A stretch of DNA of 64,000 bases from Roseovarius albus (GCF_900172335.1 NZ_FWFX01000011.1:1-64000), one strand, 5' to 3'. Numbered from the stretch's first letter, positions 43,274-53,642 are shown. The notes: generated by a model from the letters alone, not told the origin. Numbers and translations: made by a program.

Positions 43274-44173
43274 ATGCCTCCAATGACCGATCACAAAGCC
43301 TTTGTCTTATCCCTGCCCCGCGAAATGCTCTCGGCCCTGAACACAGCCGAGGATGCGCCGGGCCTGCGTCATCTGGCCGGGCATTTAGGGTTGATCTTAT
43401 TCCTCGGCTGCTGGATCGCCTTTGGCTGGCCCCTGTGGCAACTGGCATTGGTGGTACAGGGCATCGCCATTTGCTTTCTGTTCACGTTGGAACATGAAGC
43501 CACGCACAAAACCCCCTTCAAAACCGTCTGGATCAACGAATGGGTCGGGCGCATCTGCGGCTTGATGATCTTTCTGCCCTTTGAATGGTTCCGCTATTTC
43601 CATCTGGCGCATCACCGCTTTACCAACATCCCCGGCAAAGACCCCGAGCTGATCGCTGGGGCCAAGCCCGAGGGCCTTGGCAACTACATTGTCCATATCA
43701 CCGGCATCCCCTATTGGGTCGACACCATCGACAAAACCATCGGCAACGCCTTTGGACGCGAACCTGGCGATTACGTCCCTGAACGCGCTCGTGTACGCGT
43801 CAGAATGGAGGCGAAATACATGCTGGTGATCTATGGCGTCGCACTTGCCAGCCTGTTTGTGACACAGCTGTTGTGGTGGGTCTGGCTACTGCCCTGCCTG
43901 CTGGGCCAGCCGTTCCTGAGGCTGTATCTGTTGGCCGAACACGGCCGCTGCGCCTTTGTCGCCAACATGTTCGAAAACACCCGCACTACCTATACCAACC
44001 GGATTGTGCGCTTTCTGGCATGGAACATGCCCTATCATGTCGAACATCACACCCTTCCGCAGGTCCCGTTCCACAAACTGCCCGATCTGCATGATCACAT
44101 GCAGGGCCACCATCAGGTAACCTCTGGCGGATACCGCGAGTTCACCAAAGAATACCTCGCCAACTTGCGCTAG
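43274..44173 (+). CDS. Membrane fatty acid desaturase-family protein
   Basis: The 299-residue integral membrane di-iron enzyme has three histidine boxes: FTLEHEATHKTPF, YFHLAHHRFTN and PYHVEHHTLPQ. Hydrophobic pairs precede and follow the first two boxes. The family includes acyl desaturases, beta-carotene-type hydroxylases and alkane hydroxylases; the lipid substrate is not decided here. Start is 43274 or the Met three codons later. It is followed by pheS 60 bases downstream on the same strand. Confidence 0.85.
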   Translation: MPPMTDHKAFVLSLPREMLSALNTAEDAPGLRHLAGHLGLILFLGCWIAFGWPLWQLALVVQGIAICFLFTLEHEATHKTPFKTVWINEWVGRICGLMIFLPFEWFRYFHLAHHRFTNIPGKDPELIAGAKPEGLGNYIVHITGIPYWVDTIDKTIGNAFGREPGDYVPERARVRVRMEAKYMLVIYGVALASLFVTQLLWWVWLLPCLLGQPFLRLYLLAEHGRCAFVANMFENTRTTYTNRIVRFLAWNMPYHVEHHTLPQVPFHKLPDLHDHMQGHHQVTSGGYREFTKEYLANLR

Positions 44174-44233
44174 AGCTTGCACAGCCGCCGCAAGCGGGGT
44201 AACTCGCATTTGACGCTGATACAGGTATGCCCA

Positions 44234-45307
44234 ATGGACGATCTCAAGAACAAATATCTGACCGCAATCGCCGATGCTGCCGATGAAAACGCGCTCGAAG
44301 AGCTGCGCGTGCAGGCCGTTGGCAAAAAGGGCGAAGTCAGCCTGAAGATGCGTGAGTTGGGTAAGATGACACCGGAAGAGCGTCAGGTTGCTGGCCCCGC
44401 GTTGAATGCGCTCAAGGATGAGATCAACTCGGCGCTGGCCGCAAAGAAGGCTGGCTTGGCCGATGCCGCGCTGGACGAACGCCTGCGCACCGAATGCCTG
44501 GACGTGACCCTGCCCGCGCGGACCGAGCGCCGCGGCACCATTCACCCGATCAGTCAGGTGACTGAGGAGGTCACCGCGATCTTTGCCGACATGGGCTTTG
44601 CCGTGGCCGAGGGGCCGCAGTTGGAAAGCGACTGGTTCAACTTTGACGCCCTGAACATCCCCGGCCACCACCCGGCCCGCGCGGAGATGGACACATTTTA
44701 CACCCACCGGGCCGAGGGCGACGAGCGCCCGCCACACGTGTTGCGCACGCACACGTCGCCGGTACAGATCCGCTCGATGCAAGCCCAAGGCGCGCCCATC
44801 CGCGTGATCGCCCCGGGCCGCGTCTATCGCGCCGATTACGATCAGACCCACACGCCAATGTTCCATCAGGTCGAAGGGCTGGCCATCGACAAAGACATCT
44901 CCATGGCCAACCTGAAATGGGTGTTGGAAGAGTTCGTCAAAGCCTTCTTTGAGGTCGACGATGTCGAGCTGCGCTTCCGCGCCTCGCACTTCCCCTTCAC
45001 CGAGCCTTCGGCCGAGGTTGACATCCGCTGTTCCTGGGAAGGCGGCACCGTCAAAGTGGGCGAAGGCGACGACTGGCTTGAGGTTCTGGGTTCGGGCATG
45101 GTCCACCCCAAGGTACTGGAAGCCGCCAACATCGACCCCAACGAATATCAGGGCTTTGCCTTTGGCGTCGGCATTGACCGCATCGCCATGCTGAAATACG
45201 GCATCCCCGACCTGCGCGCCTTCTTTGATTCCGACCTGCGCTGGCTGCGCCACTACGGCTTCTCGGCCCTCGACGTGCCAACGTTGCATGGTGGTTTGAG
45301 CTGGTAA
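44234..45307 (+). CDS. pheS: Phenylalanyl-tRNA synthetase alpha subunit
   Basis: The 357-residue class II synthetase subunit has an N-terminal coiled coil (about 1-85), motif 1 near [16 protein letters not shown], motif 2 [19 protein letters not shown] and motif 3 [17 protein letters not shown]. It forms an alpha2-beta2 complex with PheT and charges tRNA-Phe. ATG 44234 gives the family's normal N-terminus ([12 protein letters not shown]). No pheT follows, which is unusual as the two genes are often adjacent; pheT must lie elsewhere or beyond a small gene outside this window. Confidence 0.96.
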   Translation: MDDLKNKYLTAIADAADENALEELRVQAVGKKGEVSLKMRELGKMTPEERQVAGPALNALKDEINSALAAKKAGLADAALDERLRTECLDVTLPARTERRGTIHPISQVTEEVTAIFADMGFAVAEGPQLESDWFNFDALNIPGHHPARAEMDTFYTHRAEGDERPPHVLRTHTSPVQIRSMQAQGAPIRVIAPGRVYRADYDQTHTPMFHQVEGLAIDKDISMANLKWVLEEFVKAFFEVDDVELRFRASHFPFTEPSAEVDIRCSWEGGTVKVGEGDDWLEVLGSGMVHPKVLEAANIDPNEYQGFAFGVGIDRIAMLKYGIPDLRAFFDSDLRWLRHYGFSALDVPTLHGGLSW

Positions 45308-45603
45308 TGTGGTTTCTGGGCACCCAGATTGCCCGCTATTACAACTGGTGTATGGATGTGCCTTCACACCCTCCGTTGTGGCGGGTAATCCTATATTTTT
45401 CATTCAGCGTCATTGCGTCTATTCCCCCGTTGTACATGCTATCCATGCCATATTTAGGGGCATATTTTGCAATTTCTCACACCACGATAGTTGCGGCTTT
45501 TCTCTTGTTCGTCTGGGGCCGGATCAAACATTTTGAAAAACAGTGGCAGACAGACAAGTCGATACACACCCCAAATACTCAGACTTCATTCAAAAAGAAA
45601 TAG
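45307..45603 (+). CDS. Hypothetical small membrane protein
   Basis: The 98-residue protein has two hydrophobic segments (WRVILYFSFSVIASIPPLYM; TTIVAAFLLFVWGRI) and a charged tail ending KKK. The family is unknown. Its ATG shares a base with the pheS stop (TAATG), so translation is coupled. It is AT-richer than pheS, and it sits where pheT might be expected. Confidence 0.6.
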   Translation: MWFLGTQIARYYNWCMDVPSHPPLWRVILYFSFSVIASIPPLYMLSMPYLGAYFAISHTTIVAAFLLFVWGRIKHFEKQWQTDKSIHTPNTQTSFKKK

Positions 45604-45634
45604 CGCGGAATCAAGGCCGCAGGCCGCCGCGCGT

Positions 45635-45667
45635 ATCGCCAGACCGCCCGCAAGGGCTGGCGATTTT
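45635..45667 (+). terminator. Likely rho-independent terminator after the pheS transcript
   Basis: ATCGCCAG (45635-45642) pairs with CTGGCGAT (45657-45664) around a GC-rich loop that can pair further, followed by TTTT. It lies 32 bases past the small membrane protein gene. The rest of 45604-45863 has no gene. Confidence 0.5.
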
Positions 45668-45863
45668 GCAATGGGTACGGCACGCACCTCCTCTCACGGA
45701 TTTGGCACAAATAAACCGGCCTACGAACCCACACATCGCCATCCCGCGGTCTGGCTTGGCCGGGTGTTGTAAAGAGGGACTGGGTTGAAGCCCGACCTAC
45801 AGGCGCGTGCCCCCACAGAGATGTGACATGACATTACACATCTGATCCGCCATGTCTGGGCGC

Positions 45864-46670
45864 ATGATACGTAATGCCCTTTTTGCCCTTTTCCTGTCTG
45901 CCACACCGGCCTTTGCCGTGGGCCTGCAAGAGGGCACCTGCCATGCCGAGGTGCCCTGCCCCCTCGGTGACCGCTCTTACCATGTGCTGGAACCCGACAG
46001 CTGGGACGGCACATCCCCCCTGCCCGTGCTGCTGCACTTCCACGGCTGGGCGCGACAGGGCACTCTGATCGTCAAACATGGTCGCATCGCCGGGGCCACG
46101 CGCAAGCGCGGCGTGCTGCTGGTCGCCCCCAACGGGCTGGGCAAAAGCTGGAACTTCTGGCGCCCGGAAACCGAAGACGTGCCCTTTGCGCAGGCCGTGC
46201 TGAAGGATGTCGCCAAGCGCTATCCCATCGACCAAAGCAAAATCTACGTCTCGGGCTACTCCTTTGGCTCCGCCATGGCCTGGCGCTATGCCTGTGAAAA
46301 CGGCAACCAAGTCTCCGCCCTCTTAGCGGTCGCGGGAACGCTGGACCAATACGTACAATGCCCCCAAGCCCCGGCAGAGGTCCGCCATGTCCATGGCACA
46401 TCAGACACGGTGATGGATTTCCCATTTGGCCCGAATGGCGACACCACTTATCCCGTGGCCCTGTGGCGGTCCAAATTCCACTGCGGCCCCGGCACTGATC
46501 GGGGCGATTGGAGCATCACCAAACATGACACCTTCACCCGCACCACATGGGACAGTTGCGCCAAAGGTAAGGTCACGCTGGACGTCCACAGCCGCGGGCA
46601 TTTCATTCCCCGCGGCTGGATCGCACGTCAGCTGGATGAATTGCTGGAGTTAAAACCCAGCTATCCCTGA
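45864..46670 (+). CDS. Exported polyhydroxybutyrate depolymerase/feruloyl esterase-like alpha/beta hydrolase
   Basis: The product is about 268 residues with a signal peptide (MIRNALFALFLSATPAFA). The fold markers are LLHFHGWARQG (oxyanion region), SGYSFGSAMAW (nucleophile elbow with Ser), a probable Asp in HGTSDTVMDF and His in HSRGHFIPRGW. It resembles the LpqC/CE1 esterase group, which hydrolyses esters in or outside the periplasm. It is transcribed alone and converges with the HlyD-type gene, one base apart. The substrate is unknown. Confidence 0.85.
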   Translation: MIRNALFALFLSATPAFAVGLQEGTCHAEVPCPLGDRSYHVLEPDSWDGTSPLPVLLHFHGWARQGTLIVKHGRIAGATRKRGVLLVAPNGLGKSWNFWRPETEDVPFAQAVLKDVAKRYPIDQSKIYVSGYSFGSAMAWRYACENGNQVSALLAVAGTLDQYVQCPQAPAEVRHVHGTSDTVMDFPFGPNGDTTYPVALWRSKFHCGPGTDRGDWSITKHDTFTRTTWDSCAKGKVTLDVHSRGHFIPRGWIARQLDELLELKPSYP

Positions 46671-47903
46671 TCAGTGTCCCGTCAGAACCAGATTTTGAAC
46701 CGGCAACAACAACGCTTGAATGCGCAGGATCGCCGCATGGACAAGGCCAACGGTATCAACCATGTGCAAAAAGAGCCATTTGCCCGTGCTCATTTCCTCG
46801 GAATGCAGGCGGTCATGATTGTTGGTGTAGACATTCGCAATGCATTTGCTACCGCGTGACACCAGCTTGGTTCCACCTTCGAACAGCGGCTCCATATAGA
46901 CGTTGAGCGTACCGGGGCGTGCCCGGTCCTGAACATCCAATAGCTGATCAGAGGGCCGGAATTGCCCTGAAGGAATATAGTCGGTCACCCCGACAACTTT
47001 CATCGGAATGATCGTGAATGGCAGCGACATGCAGGTGATTTCGGCCAGCATCCCCGGCTTGATCACCTGCGCGGACAGTTGGCTGAAACCAGCCTGAAAC
47101 CGGCCTTCCCCCACATCCGGCGGCACCAAAACACCAGCCGGGCGCAGGATCGGATTGACAATATCACCGGGTTGCAGCGCAAACTGCTCAACCGTGCCGT
47201 CGACCAACGCGTAGATCACCGTTTTTTCCAGTTCGGTCTGCGCCTGTTTCAATGAAGCTAGCGCCGTTGCTTTGGCAGCCGGCAGTGAGATCTCAACCTC
47301 TGCCTCAACCGCCTTGAGCTGCGCCTTCGCCGCGTCCAACGCCCCTTGCCGAGTTTCCACAACATTTTCCAGCTTCTCGACATCTCTCGTGTTCACGGCT
47401 GTTGAGCCCTGGTCCAATAAGGTCTGCCGTACGGCAAGTTCTTCTTTCGCCTGATCCAAGGCGCCTTTTGCTTGTGCTACCACACCTCGTGCGGCGGCAA
47501 GATCGGCTTCCGCCACATTGAATTGGGCCAAGACTTCTTCGATTTGGCGCTCAGCTGTTTCAACCGCCGCACGCTGCGAAGACGCATCGAGCGAGAACAA
47601 AGGATCACCTGCATTCACTTCCTGATTATTGATCACGTAAACTTCTTCGACCCGCCCACCGCTTTCGGACAAGATGGTTACGGTTCTGAAGAACGAGGAC
47701 ACATTGGTGGTCGATGGGTGATAATAGAAGACGACCGTCACCAACGAGATTGTCAGCATCAGGCAGGTCACGATGCCATAGCGTAGCTCGTACCAGACAG
47801 AAAACAGCGTGATCTCATGACCAATCCGCTTGCCCTGCCTGTACCGGCGAAACATGTAATCCGGAAAGATCGTGAGCATTGAGCAAAAGATAAATTCTAA
47901 CAT
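46671..47903 (-). CDS. HlyD-family secretion/membrane fusion protein
   Basis: The 410-residue protein has an N-terminal membrane segment (GIVTCLMLTISLVTVVFYYH), the lipoyl-like half GGRVEEVYVINNQEVNAGDP, an Ala/Glu/Gln-rich coiled-coil hairpin (about 115-225) and a second half VDGTVEQFALQPGDIVNP. The C-terminus runs hydrophobic again (DTVGLVHAAILRIQALLLPV). It is three bases from the small membrane protein gene upstream. No pump or outer membrane channel is adjacent. Confidence 0.85.
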   Translation of the reverse strand: MLEFIFCSMLTIFPDYMFRRYRQGKRIGHEITLFSVWYELRYGIVTCLMLTISLVTVVFYYHPSTTNVSSFFRTVTILSESGGRVEEVYVINNQEVNAGDPLFSLDASSQRAAVETAERQIEEVLAQFNVAEADLAAARGVVAQAKGALDQAKEELAVRQTLLDQGSTAVNTRDVEKLENVVETRQGALDAAKAQLKAVEAEVEISLPAAKATALASLKQAQTELEKTVIYALVDGTVEQFALQPGDIVNPILRPAGVLVPPDVGEGRFQAGFSQLSAQVIKPGMLAEITCMSLPFTIIPMKVVGVTDYIPSGQFRPSDQLLDVQDRARPGTLNVYMEPLFEGGTKLVSRGSKCIANVYTNNHDRLHSEEMSTGKWLFLHMVDTVGLVHAAILRIQALLLPVQNLVLTGH

Positions 47904-47906
47904 ACC

Positions 47907-48335
47907 TTAGCCCTCCGCCTTGGTGGTTTCATCGGGCGCATCCATGGCAGCCACCGTTTCGGTTTCAGCCGCGAGGGTTTCTCGTGAATCGAGTTTTTCG
48001 GCCATACTTTTTAGAGACTCGGACATCGATGTCAGCAAGCCCTCGTAATCCGGCAACTGGATGGAGGCCAAAATCAACGCTGCAATCCAGAAGAAGTTAT
48101 TATGGGTAAACAGCGCAATTAACCCCAAGATGGCAACCACTTGGAACTGCGTATGGTTAGAATGATGCGCCATCTGTTCTGGCAATGAATGCAGCTTGAG
48201 GTAAAAGACCCCAAGCAACAAAATCAAAACCACGACAAAAACTGTTATCCCGACGAATAATACATCCGTTTCTCCGGGTGCCGTAATATAAAACGGCAAA
48301 TGCGGAGCTGTCGCCTCATGAGCTTGATCAGCCAT
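47907..48335 (-). CDS. Hypothetical membrane protein paired with HlyD
   Basis: The 142-residue protein has two or three hydrophobic segments (DVLFVGITVFVVVLILLLGV; FQVVAILGLIALFTHNNFFW; WIAALILASIQLP) and an acidic C-terminal tail. I do not recognise the family. It precedes the HlyD-type gene by three bases, the same organisation as the DUF3302-HlyD pair at 30558-32119, so it may be the inner-membrane partner of that adaptor. Confidence 0.7.
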   Translation of the reverse strand: MADQAHEATAPHLPFYITAPGETDVLFVGITVFVVVLILLLGVFYLKLHSLPEQMAHHSNHTQFQVVAILGLIALFTHNNFFWIAALILASIQLPDYEGLLTSMSESLKSMAEKLDSRETLAAETETVAAMDAPDETTKAEG

Positions 48336-48408
48336 AATGTCCCCAAAATATTTATACGTTCGTATCCCGCTTCTATTGTGCAGGTTTTGCCCGTCAACAA
48401 AAGAAAAA

Positions 48409-48432
48409 ACGCCCGGATTAGTTTCCGGGCGT
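48409..48432 (-). terminator. Rho-independent terminator downstream of pntB
   Basis: ACGCCCGGA (48409-48417) and TCCGGGCGT (48424-48432) form a perfect 9-pair stem with a 6-base loop. On the minus strand it is followed by TTTTTTCTTTT, and on the plus strand by CTTTTTG, so it can work both ways. It ends the pntAB transcript. Confidence 0.88.
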
Positions 48433-48461
48433 CTTTTTGTTTAATAATTTGAAACGCTTGG

Positions 48462-49916
48462 TCAGTCGATCATCGGGATCAATTTGCTGACGCTGTCTTT
48501 GGCATCGCCATAGAACATGCGGGTGTTCTCTTTGTAGAACAGCGGGTTTTCGATGCCGGAGTACCCAGTACCCTGACCACGCTTGGACACAAACACCTGT
48601 TTCGCCTTCCAGCACTCCAGAACCGGCATGCCGGCGATGGGGCTGTTTGGGTCATCCTGCGCCGCAGGGTTCACGATGTCATTTGACCCGATGACGATGG
48701 CCACGTCTGTGTCTGGGAAGTCATCGTTGATCTCATCCATCTCCAGCACGATGTCATAAGGCACCTTGGCTTCGGCCAGAAGCACATTCATGTGCCCGGG
48801 CAGACGACCCGCCACCGGATGGATGGCGAAACGCACGTTCTTGCCTTTAGCCCGCAGCTTGCTGGTGATCTCGCTCACCGCTTGCTGTGCTTGTGCCACG
48901 GCCATGCCGTAGCCCGGAATAATGACGATGTTATCCGCCTCATTCAGGGCTGCTGCCACACCTTCAGCCTCGATCGCGATCTGCTCGCCTTCAACGGCCA
49001 TCTGCTCACCCGCAGGGCCACCAAAGCCGCCTAGGATCACGCTGATGAACGAGCGGTTCATCGCCTTACACATGATGTAAGACAGGATCGCACCCGAGGA
49101 ACCGACCAGCGCACCAACAACAATCAACAGGTCGTTGCCAAGGCTGAAACCAATCGCCGCCGCGGCCCAGCCGGAATACGAGTTGAGCATCGACACCACC
49201 ACCGGCATGTCGGCGCCACCGATGCCCATGATCAGGTGATAGCCGATGAACAGCGCCGCCAGAGTCATCAGGAACAGCGGGAAGAAACCACCAGTGTTGA
49301 AGTACCAGATCAGGCAGATCAGCGACAAACCAGCGGCTGACGCATTCAGGATATGCCCACCGGGCAGCTTTTCCGCCGCCGAGGTCACCTTGCCCGCCAG
49401 TTTGCCATAGGCAATCACGGATCCGGTAAAAGTCACCGCACCGATGAAGATGCCCAGGAACAGTTCCACCCGAAGGATCGAGAGTTCGGTCGATGTCTTC
49501 TTGGCAATAAGTTTGGCAAAGGTTCCAAGGTTCGAAAGATCTGCATCTTTTGCAGAATCCGCAATCGCCATCACTTCAGCGACATTGCCAATTTCAAAAT
49601 GTGCGATGAAACCGACAAAGACCGCGGCCAGACCCACCAAAGAGTGCATCGCCGCAACCAGCTGTGGCATCTCGGTCATCTGCACGCGTTGCGCCACATA
49701 AGTCCCGATAAAGCCACCGCCAGCGATCAGCAGCAGCGACAAAAGCCACAGGCCAGATCCGGGTCCGATAATCGTTGCAAAGACCGCAAGCGCCATGCCC
49801 GCAATGCCGTACCAAACCGCACGTTTGGCGCTTTCTTGTCCGGACAAGCCACCCAGAGACAGGATGAAAAGAACGGCGGCCACCACGTAAGCGGCTGTAG
49901 TAAAACCATAATCCAT
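48462..49916 (-). CDS. pntB: NAD(P) transhydrogenase beta subunit
   Basis: The 484-residue inner-membrane subunit has about nine hydrophobic segments and a C-terminal NADP(H)-binding domain III ([53 protein letters not shown]). With PntA it couples proton entry to reduction of NADP by NADH. It follows pntA by 12 bases. The strong terminator at 48409 ends the operon. Confidence 0.96.
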   Translation of the reverse strand: MDYGFTTAAYVVAAVLFILSLGGLSGQESAKRAVWYGIAGMALAVFATIIGPGSGLWLLSLLLIAGGGFIGTYVAQRVQMTEMPQLVAAMHSLVGLAAVFVGFIAHFEIGNVAEVMAIADSAKDADLSNLGTFAKLIAKKTSTELSILRVELFLGIFIGAVTFTGSVIAYGKLAGKVTSAAEKLPGGHILNASAAGLSLICLIWYFNTGGFFPLFLMTLAALFIGYHLIMGIGGADMPVVVSMLNSYSGWAAAAIGFSLGNDLLIVVGALVGSSGAILSYIMCKAMNRSFISVILGGFGGPAGEQMAVEGEQIAIEAEGVAAALNEADNIVIIPGYGMAVAQAQQAVSEITSKLRAKGKNVRFAIHPVAGRLPGHMNVLLAEAKVPYDIVLEMDEINDDFPDTDVAIVIGSNDIVNPAAQDDPNSPIAGMPVLECWKAKQVFVSKRGQGTGYSGIENPLFYKENTRMFYGDAKDSVSKLIPMID

Positions 49917-49928
49917 TATTCTGACCCT

Positions 49929-51503
49929 TTACGACTTTTGGAACATGGCGAGCATGCGCCGTGTCACGAGGAACCCACCGAAGATGTTGATCCCCGCCAT
50001 GAAGACCGACAGCGCCGCCAGCAAGATCACCAGGAACGAGCCTGAGCCAATCTGCATCAACGCCCCCAGAATGATGATCGACGAGATCGCATTCGTCACC
50101 GCCATCAATGGCGTGTGCAGCGAGTGCGACACGTTCCAGATCACTTGGAAGCCGACAAAGACCGCCAGAACAAACACGATAAAGTGCTGCATAAAGCTGG
50201 CCGGCGCCACCAGGCCCACACCCAGCAACAACACAGCCCCAATCCCCAGCAAGGTGACTTGGCTCTTGGTTTGTGCCTTGAATGCCGCAGCTTCCTGCGC
50301 CAGTTTCTCTTCGCGGGTCAGTTCTTTGGGCGCTTCCGCCTTCGGCTGGGCCGCAATCGCCTGCACTTTCGGCGGCGGTGGCGGGAAGGTGATTTCACCT
50401 TCAAACGTCACAGTTGCACCGCGAATAACGTCGTCTTCCATGTCATGGTTGATCTGACCGTCCTTCTCTGGCGTCAGGTCGGTCATCATGTGGCGAATGT
50501 TGGTGGCATAAAGCGTCGAGCTTTGCGCCGCCATCCGGCTTGGGAAGTCGGTATAGCCGATAATGGTGACGCCGTTGTCGGTCACAATCTTCTCGTCCAT
50601 GACGGTCAGCTTACAGTTGCCGCCTTTTTCCGCCGCAAGGTCCACGATAACAGAGCCCGGCTTCATCGCCGCAACCATATCTTCGGTCCACAGCTCTGGC
50701 GCTTCGCGGTTCGGGATCAGGGCCGTGGTGATGACGATATCAACCTCAGGCGCCAGTTCACGGAACTTGGCCAGCTGCGCCTCGCGGAACTCTGGCGAAG
50801 ACACCGAGGCATAGCCGCCCGTGGCCGCGCCATCGGTCTGCTCTTCCTCAAAATCAAGGAAGACAAACTCGGCGCCCATCGATTCAACCTGCTCGGCCAC
50901 CTCTGGACGCACATCAAACGCTAGCGTGATCGCACCCAGAGAGGTCGAAGTGCCAATCGCGGCCAGACCAGCCACACCGGCACCGACAACCAGAACTTTC
51001 GCCGGGGGCACCTTGCCCGCCGCCGTGATCTGACCGGTAAAGAACCGGCCAAAGTTGTTCCCGGCCTCAATGACAGCGCGATACCCTGCGATGTTTGCCA
51101 TCGACGACAGCGCGTCCATCTTCTGCGCACGGCTGATACGTGGCACCATTTCCATGGCGATCACATTCGCGCCTTTGGATTTGGCCAACTCCATCCCCTC
51201 TTCATTCCCACCCGGGTTGAAGAACGAGATCAGCGTTTTGTCCTTGTTCAGACGCTTCAGTTCCGTCGCATCTGGCTGACGTACTTTCGTAACAATATCA
51301 CAGGCCTTCCACAGGGCGGCAGGTGTCTTGATCACCTCAACCCCGGCGGCCTCGTAATCTGCATCCGAGAAACCGGCGCTTGCACCTGCACCCGTCTCAA
51401 TCGCGCATTCATATCCCAGCTTTTGTAACTGCTTGGCTGAGTCAGGTGTCATTGCCACCCGGTTCTCACCGTCCATCACCTCTTTAGGCGTTCCGATCTT
51501 CAA
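49929..51503 (-). CDS. pntA: NAD(P) transhydrogenase alpha subunit
   Basis: This 524-residue subunit is the single-chain form. The NAD-binding domain I has [20 protein letters not shown] and [21 protein letters not shown] Pro-rich linker ([15 protein letters not shown]) leads to the C-terminal membrane domain with four segments ([40 protein letters not shown]). The start codon is TTG 51503, preceded by GGAGGGACG. Its promoter lies in the gene-free stretch upstream. Confidence 0.96.
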   Translation of the reverse strand: MKIGTPKEVMDGENRVAMTPDSAKQLQKLGYECAIETGAGASAGFSDADYEAAGVEVIKTPAALWKACDIVTKVRQPDATELKRLNKDKTLISFFNPGGNEEGMELAKSKGANVIAMEMVPRISRAQKMDALSSMANIAGYRAVIEAGNNFGRFFTGQITAAGKVPPAKVLVVGAGVAGLAAIGTSTSLGAITLAFDVRPEVAEQVESMGAEFVFLDFEEEQTDGAATGGYASVSSPEFREAQLAKFRELAPEVDIVITTALIPNREAPELWTEDMVAAMKPGSVIVDLAAEKGGNCKLTVMDEKIVTDNGVTIIGYTDFPSRMAAQSSTLYATNIRHMMTDLTPEKDGQINHDMEDDVIRGATVTFEGEITFPPPPPKVQAIAAQPKAEAPKELTREEKLAQEAAAFKAQTKSQVTLLGIGAVLLLGVGLVAPASFMQHFIVFVLAVFVGFQVIWNVSHSLHTPLMAVTNAISSIIILGALMQIGSGSFLVILLAALSVFMAGINIFGGFLVTRRMLAMFQKS

Positions 51504-51863
51504 AACTGCGTCCCTCCGTGTCTTGCGTCGTCTTGTCCTGATGTTGGGCCCTGAACAAGATGTCGCTTCATAGCTTCAGGCGTCGTTATTTCACAGCGTT
51601 TCCAAAGATGCGACAGCCAGTTTTTCTAAATGCCTAGGGCCAATGCCTATATTTTAGGCAGCGATCTGGATTCATCCTTAAACACGGCGGCAAAACCCAC
51701 GTTTAGGATACAATTGGATACAAAAAGGACGCTCAAACACGGTTTTTTGACCAGAACCAACATCGAACTCACCAAGATCCTAGACTCAGGGAATCACCCT
51801 GTCCGACCTGTTTGATCATCAATATGATACCTTTACTCGCTGCAGTGATCGTCGTTCCACGCC
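51504..51863. other. Gene-free stretch upstream of pntA
   Basis: This 360-base region holds the pntA ribosome site and promoter space on the minus strand and no convincing gene; a 61-codon plus-strand frame here has no recognisable features. A small dyad, TGCCTA (51644-51649) with TAGGCA (51655-51660), and a nearby TGCCTAGGGCC could be a regulator site. There is no clear terminator for the gene at 51864. Confidence 0.45.
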
Positions 51864-52316
51864 CTAAAACCAACGTCGCGTCTTCAAACTATACCGGGCA
51901 AATTCAGCCCGAAACTTGCGACGCAAACGGTTTTCTTCGGGAATGACAAAACGTGTCTCAAGCACCCATAAAAGGATCGGCACAAGCGGCAATGACAGCA
52001 CCGCATTCCATTTCAGAATGCAACCCAGTAAGATTAGACAATCACCCAGATAGATCGGATTGCGTGACCACTTGAAGATCCCGCTTTGAATCAAGCGCTC
52101 AGCCTCGCGATGGGGAATGACCGTCGTGCGATGTGTGCGAAACTCTCGTATCGCCATTGCAATCAGCACCAGCCCCCCACCGACACATACCCCCCCAGCA
52201 AATCCCGACCAAGCACCACCAAAGTTAAGATCTGTAGACAGGTAGGTTGCTTGCCCCCAAGCTAGAGCTAGGAAAAGGACCAGCCAAATGGGCGGTAGAT
52301 CAATGAACCTGCGCAT
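51864..52316 (-). CDS. Isoprenylcysteine carboxyl methyltransferase-like membrane protein
   Basis: The 150-residue protein has four hydrophobic segments and the C-terminal motif of the ICMT/phospholipid methyltransferase group (SGIFKWSRNPIYLGDCLILL; RFVIPEENRLRRKFRAEFAR). Such proteins bind S-adenosylmethionine and methylate lipid or isoprenoid substrates in the membrane. It is divergent from the MmcQ-type gene. The bacterial substrate is unknown. Confidence 0.85.
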   Translation of the reverse strand: MRRFIDLPPIWLVLFLALAWGQATYLSTDLNFGGAWSGFAGGVCVGGGLVLIAMAIREFRTHRTTVIPHREAERLIQSGIFKWSRNPIYLGDCLILLGCILKWNAVLSLPLVPILLWVLETRFVIPEENRLRRKFRAEFARYSLKTRRWF

Positions 52317-52409
52317 TTGTTTTTCCTTTCATCTGCGTCAGTAGAGGAACTATGCTCGAGTAATGATGAAAATGCAGGGCGTCACTTTGGCGCTGCTGAA
52401 AGGATCTGC

Positions 52410-52811
52410 ATGATACGGGATGACTTCAACAAATTCTGCGCGACCTTCCATGCCACCAACCATGTGGTGCAATGGGGCAATGCCGATGTGTGGAAAGTGG
52501 GCACCAAGGTCTTTGCCATCTGCGGCTGGAACGACGGGCGCGATGCTTTCACTTTTAAGGCGTCCGAAATTGCCTATGAGGTTCTGCAGGATCAGCCCGG
52601 TATCCGCCCTGCCCCTTATCTTGCCTCGCGGGGGATGAAGTGGTTGCAGGTCTATGATGAACCGGGACTCAGCGACGCTGAGCTTAAGAACCACATTGCG
52701 CAGTCCTATCAGATGGCCGCGGCCAATCTGACTAAGAAGAAGCGCATGGAATTAGGGATCATTCTCGACAGTGAGGCTAGTAGCGAAAAAACGTGGACCT
52801 GCACCAACTAA
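52410..52811 (+). CDS. MmcQ/YjbR-family protein
   Basis: The 133-residue protein has the small double-wing fold family pattern: VVQWGNADVWKVGTKVFAIC near the start, FKASEIAYEVLQDQPGIRPA, RGMKWLQVYDEPGLSDAELK and a C-terminal helix. The family is named DNA-binding, but its role is unproven. AAGGAT upstream of ATG 52410 sets the start; the frame open to 52317 runs back to the divergent gene's start. Confidence 0.85.
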   Translation: MIRDDFNKFCATFHATNHVVQWGNADVWKVGTKVFAICGWNDGRDAFTFKASEIAYEVLQDQPGIRPAPYLASRGMKWLQVYDEPGLSDAELKNHIAQSYQMAAANLTKKKRMELGIILDSEASSEKTWTCTN

Positions 52812-52865
52812 GGTCGCAAGTCCACGTCGCCCGGCAAGGTCACTTCTACAATATGGCGAAAACGT

Positions 52866-53642
52866 TTACGCCGTCTTAAGGGACCAACTGTTTTGCCCTG
52901 CTGCCCACGCGCGCGCTGCCTCACCAAAGGCCTCAAACAAAGGCCTGCTCACCGGATCATTGGCTGCGTTCCACTCCGGATGCCATTGCACCGACAGGGC
53001 AAACCCCTTGGAATTACGGATATAAATCGCCTCGGGCGTGCCATCGGGCGCATGGCCATCAATCACCACATCCTTGCCCGGCGTGACAATCCCCTGCCCG
53101 TGCAGGGTGTTGGTCATCACCTCTTGCGCCCCCATCAGCCTGTCAAACACACCGCCAGGGGTGAAATGCACCACATGGCGGAGGGCAAATTTCTCCTCCA
53201 GCGTGCCATCGGGGGGCATGCGGTGATTTTCGCGTCCCGGAATCTCGCGGATTTCCGGATGCAACGTGCCACCCATTGCAACGTTCACTTCTTGAAATCC
53301 CCGGCAGATGCCCAAAACTGGCTGCCCCCGCTCCACGCAGGCCCGCACCAATGGAAGGGTGATCGCATCGCGCGCCCGGTCAAAATCACCGTGGGCTGCG
53401 GTGGCGGATTGCCCGTATTCCTCAGGGTGCACGTTGGGTCGCCCCCCGGTCAGCAGAAACCCGTCGCAGGCTTCCAGCAACTCATCCACCGACACATATC
53501 GTGGATCACTTGGCACAATCAGCGGCAAACATCCCGACACGCCGGAAACTGACTCTGATAACATCGTGCCCCCGGCATGCACCGGGTATTCGTTTTCAAG
53601 CAGATAAGAATTACCAATAATACCAATGATCGGTCGGGACAT
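52866..53642 (-). CDS. Gamma-glutamyl-gamma-aminobutyrate hydrolase-like class I amidotransferase
   Basis: The 258-residue peptidase C26-type protein has the nucleophile elbow QPVLGICRGFQEVNVAMGGT with Cys, the catalytic His in VQWHPEW followed by an acidic residue, and an FLLTGGRPNVHP loop. The relative PuuD cleaves gamma-glutamyl-GABA in putrescine breakdown. No other putrescine genes are adjacent, so the substrate is only suggested by family. It is transcribed alone. Confidence 0.88.
   Translation of the reverse strand: MSRPIIGIIGNSYLLENEYPVHAGGTMLSESVSGVSGCLPLIVPSDPRYVSVDELLEACDGFLLTGGRPNVHPEEYGQSATAAHGDFDRARDAITLPLVRACVERGQPVLGICRGFQEVNVAMGGTLHPEIREIPGRENHRMPPDGTLEEKFALRHVVHFTPGGVFDRLMGAQEVMTNTLHGQGIVTPGKDVVIDGHAPDGTPEAIYIRNSKGFALSVQWHPEWNAANDPVSRPLFEAFGEAARAWAAGQNSWSLKTA

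Noticed and set aside
43886..45403. 505-codon minus-strand open frame opposite the desaturase and pheS genes
   Set aside because: It lies antisense to clear pheS coding sequence with all synthetase motifs; the frame is open only because of GC-rich third positions.
51630..51815. 61-codon plus-strand frame upstream of pntA
   Set aside because: There is no ribosome site, no domain and no hydrophobic pattern; treated as intergenic.
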